NCBI GenBank assembly: GCA_001898705.1
Contig: MKUU01000020.1
Location: 1-64,000 of the forward strand
Source: Caedibacter sp. 38-128
GTDB lineage: Bacteria; Pseudomonadota; Alphaproteobacteria; Caedimonadales; Caedimonadaceae
Direction of reading: 5' to 3'
Length of the DNA stretch: 64,000 nt
A model generated the notes under the pieces. That model was not told the origin of the DNA and did no database searches. It saw only the letters and a list, made by a program, of their open reading frames with translations. Shown piece after piece: positions 62,425-64,000 of the stretch. Position 1 is the first letter of the stretch; each line of letters opens with the position of its first letter. Both the position numbers and the translations under genes were made by a program.

Positions 62425-63869
62425 TCTCGCCAAAATTTAGGGCTAAAAAGAATTAATATCGTAATATATTCTAGTCGCCCAACAAGCATGCCGAACATTA
62501 AAAGCCATTTCGCGCCGGTAGGTAAAGCAGCATAAGCTCCTGTGTCTCCTAAGATATCTCCAAAACCTGTTCCCATATTATTGAGGACACTTAGAGCTGC
62601 AAAAAGGCAAGTTAATAAGTCCAATTCAAATAAAGAAAGCGCAAGTGAAAGCGTTCCTAAACAGGCGACAAATAATGCAAAAAAAGTAAAAACAGATAAA
62701 AAAATTCCTTCAGGAATGGGTTTGCCATTATACATGGGAATAAAAACACCATGTGGTCTTCTTAATTGAAGGATTTGTGTTTTTACAGTTGCATACATGA
62801 CCTGAAAACGAAAAACCTTTATACCTCCTGACGTTGAACCTGTGCAACCTCCTATTACTGAAAGAGCTAGCATAATCATTATCGGGAAATTACCCCATAA
62901 AGAATAATCTTGGGAATTAAAACCCGTCGTCGTCAGGATGGATGTTACGTTAAAAATAGAATGCCTTAAGGCATAAGTAAACTCATGGCCGTCTTGCCAA
63001 AGCCAAAAAGTCGTGGCCAAACTTGCAATAATAAGAATTTTAAAAAGTGTACGTACTTGATTATCTTTGAAGAGCGTTTGGACATCTCCTTGGATACATC
63101 GAACAAAGAGCGTTAATGTAATTGCCCCCATAATCATAAAGATAATTAAGACTGTTTCAATATAGGGATCATCAAAGTACTCAATTGAAGCTTCAAAAGT
63201 TGAAAAACCTCCCGTCGAAACAGTCGAGAGTGCATGACAAAAGGCATCAAAAAAAGTCATTCCTGCCCACCATAATGCTAATGTACAGGCGAATGTCAGA
63301 AAAACGTAGGTTCCAAGAATTGCTGATGCAATTTGTGAGACTTTTGGGAGTATTTTTTCAGAACGATCTGAAAACTCACTTCGAAACAGCTGCATTCCAC
63401 CAATTCTTAAAAGAGGTAAAATTGTAAGCGCCATTAAAACAATTCCTATTCCTCCAAACCATTGGAGCAATGAACGCCATAAAATAATTCCATGAGACGC
63501 GTAATCTAAACGAACAATGGCTGTTGCTCCGGTGGTTGTTAGCCCGGAGATTGCTTCAAAGAAAGAATCGGTTAAAGAAGGCGTACTATAAGTAAAAATA
63601 AAAGGAAGTGCTGCAAAAATAGCAGTTGTCAGCCAATTTATTGCCGTTAAAAGAAAAGTATCTCTTACCGTAAGAATTTGGACTTTTTCAGAGCGATTTG
63701 CCAATACTAAAAGTAAACCTACAAAGAGGGTTACCCCTGATGAAAGTGCAAATGCTTGCCAATTAATATCATGATGAAAAAAGTCTACAAGACCAGGAAC
63801 AACCATTCCTAATGAAAGAGAAATGAGAAAAAGGCCAGATGTAAAAAAAATGGGCTGAAATGCGATCAC
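62421..63869 (-). CDS. trkH: TrkH-family potassium uptake protein
   Basis: The 482 residues carry repeated membrane-pore-membrane units. The filter-type glycines are visible in SGLTTTGATA, STVSTGGFST, LTTTGFNSQD and LNNMGTGFGD, all four P-loops expected of TrkH. It takes up K+ with a TrkA regulator, which is not in the window. With the convergent MscS channel it fits osmotic balance, although the two are on opposite strands. Confidence 0.94.
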   Translation of the reverse strand: MIAFQPIFFTSGLFLISLSLGMVVPGLVDFFHHDINWQAFALSSGVTLFVGLLLVLANRSEKVQILTVRDTFLLTAINWLTTAIFAALPFIFTYSTPSLTDSFFEAISGLTTTGATAIVRLDYASHGIILWRSLLQWFGGIGIVLMALTILPLLRIGGMQLFRSEFSDRSEKILPKVSQIASAILGTYVFLTFACTLALWWAGMTFFDAFCHALSTVSTGGFSTFEASIEYFDDPYIETVLIIFMIMGAITLTLFVRCIQGDVQTLFKDNQVRTLFKILIIASLATTFWLWQDGHEFTYALRHSIFNVTSILTTTGFNSQDYSLWGNFPIMIMLALSVIGGCTGSTSGGIKVFRFQVMYATVKTQILQLRRPHGVFIPMYNGKPIPEGIFLSVFTFFALFVACLGTLSLALSLFELDLLTCLFAALSVLNNMGTGFGDILGDTGAYAALPTGAKWLLMFGMLVGRLEYITILILFSPKFWRD

Positions 63870-63954
63870 TTTTAAACTTCACTAATAATGACGTCTTTCT
63901 CTTTATACTGGAAAAAAAAGGAAAGTTAAGCCCTGAAATTTAAAAATTTTTATT

Positions 63955-64000
63955 TGGGGCGAATGATGGGGCTCGAACCCACGACCTTCGGTACCACAAA
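63955..64000 (-). tRNA. tRNA-His (anticodon GTG), 3' part
   Basis: The minus strand gives the anticodon loop TTGTGGT, the 3' anticodon stem ACCGA, variable bases AGGTC, the T arm GTGGGTTCGAGCCCCAT, acceptor 3' strand CATTCGC, discriminator C and encoded CCA. GTG anticodon and C73 mark tRNA-His. The 5' half lies beyond the window. Confidence 0.9.

Overview
The window is AT-rich and densely coded. It reads as a chromosomal segment of an intracellular or host-associated alphaproteobacterium, most plausibly from the Holosporales/Paracaedibacter-like endosymbionts; the lineage is inferred. Support comes from alphaproteobacterial gene forms: DksA with a degraded zinc finger, family-4 uracil-DNA glycosylase, ThyX, the TIGR01365-type SerC, a small membrane ORF overlapping xerD, and dapF-mtaB-ftsY and dnaX-ybaB-recR gene orders. 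Many small exported proteins of unknown function are also present. No phage, transposase or CRISPR array was seen.

Layout. 1-5909 (minus): the 5' ~1,970 codons of a giant autotransporter-like adhesin (signal peptide, beta-propeller-like N-terminus, many passenger repeats) whose 3' end lies outside the window. 6395-13332: an accessory island with five LysR-family regulators (A-E), a TenA-fold protein, a hypothetical ORF, and intergenic DNA rich in perfect hairpins. 13733-17881: a 1,382-residue exported, membrane-spanning protein with a complete-looking Ser/Thr-type kinase domain. 18491-25500: an exported unknown, proline iminopeptidase, D-Ala-D-Ala dipeptidase, two tandem acyltransferases, a metallo-beta-lactamase-fold hydrolase, a single-domain response regulator and tRNA-Ala(GGC).

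25512-48163 is mostly core metabolism and information processing: an outer-membrane barrel protein, gltX, cysS, a frameshifted dehydrogenase, family-4 UDG, aroK, xerD, accA, def, a DAACS symporter, galU-ugd-phosphohexomutase (UDP-glucuronate and sugar-phosphate supply), a lipoprotein, an exported PTP-like phosphatase, a Sua5-type tRNA t6A enzyme, a Ser-rich exported protein, dapF-mtaB-ftsY, dksA and thyX. 48266-63869: an exported kinase-like protein, two methyltransferases, a tandem universal stress protein, an XRE/S24-like regulator, serC, dnaX-ybaB-recR, ihfB, tdk, rsmE, an MscS-type channel and TrkH. The window ends inside a minus-strand tRNA-His.

The most interesting parts are the exported receptor-like kinase with internal signal-like segment and eukaryote-like C-tail motifs; the LysR array with shared putative operator; and a set of intergenic hairpins whose stems differ while their loops share a purine-rich (plus strand) or pyrimidine-rich, anti-Shine-Dalgarno-like (minus strand) sequence. 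An exported PTP-type phosphatase and an exported kinase-like fold elsewhere suggest that phospho-chemistry outside the cytoplasm may be a theme.
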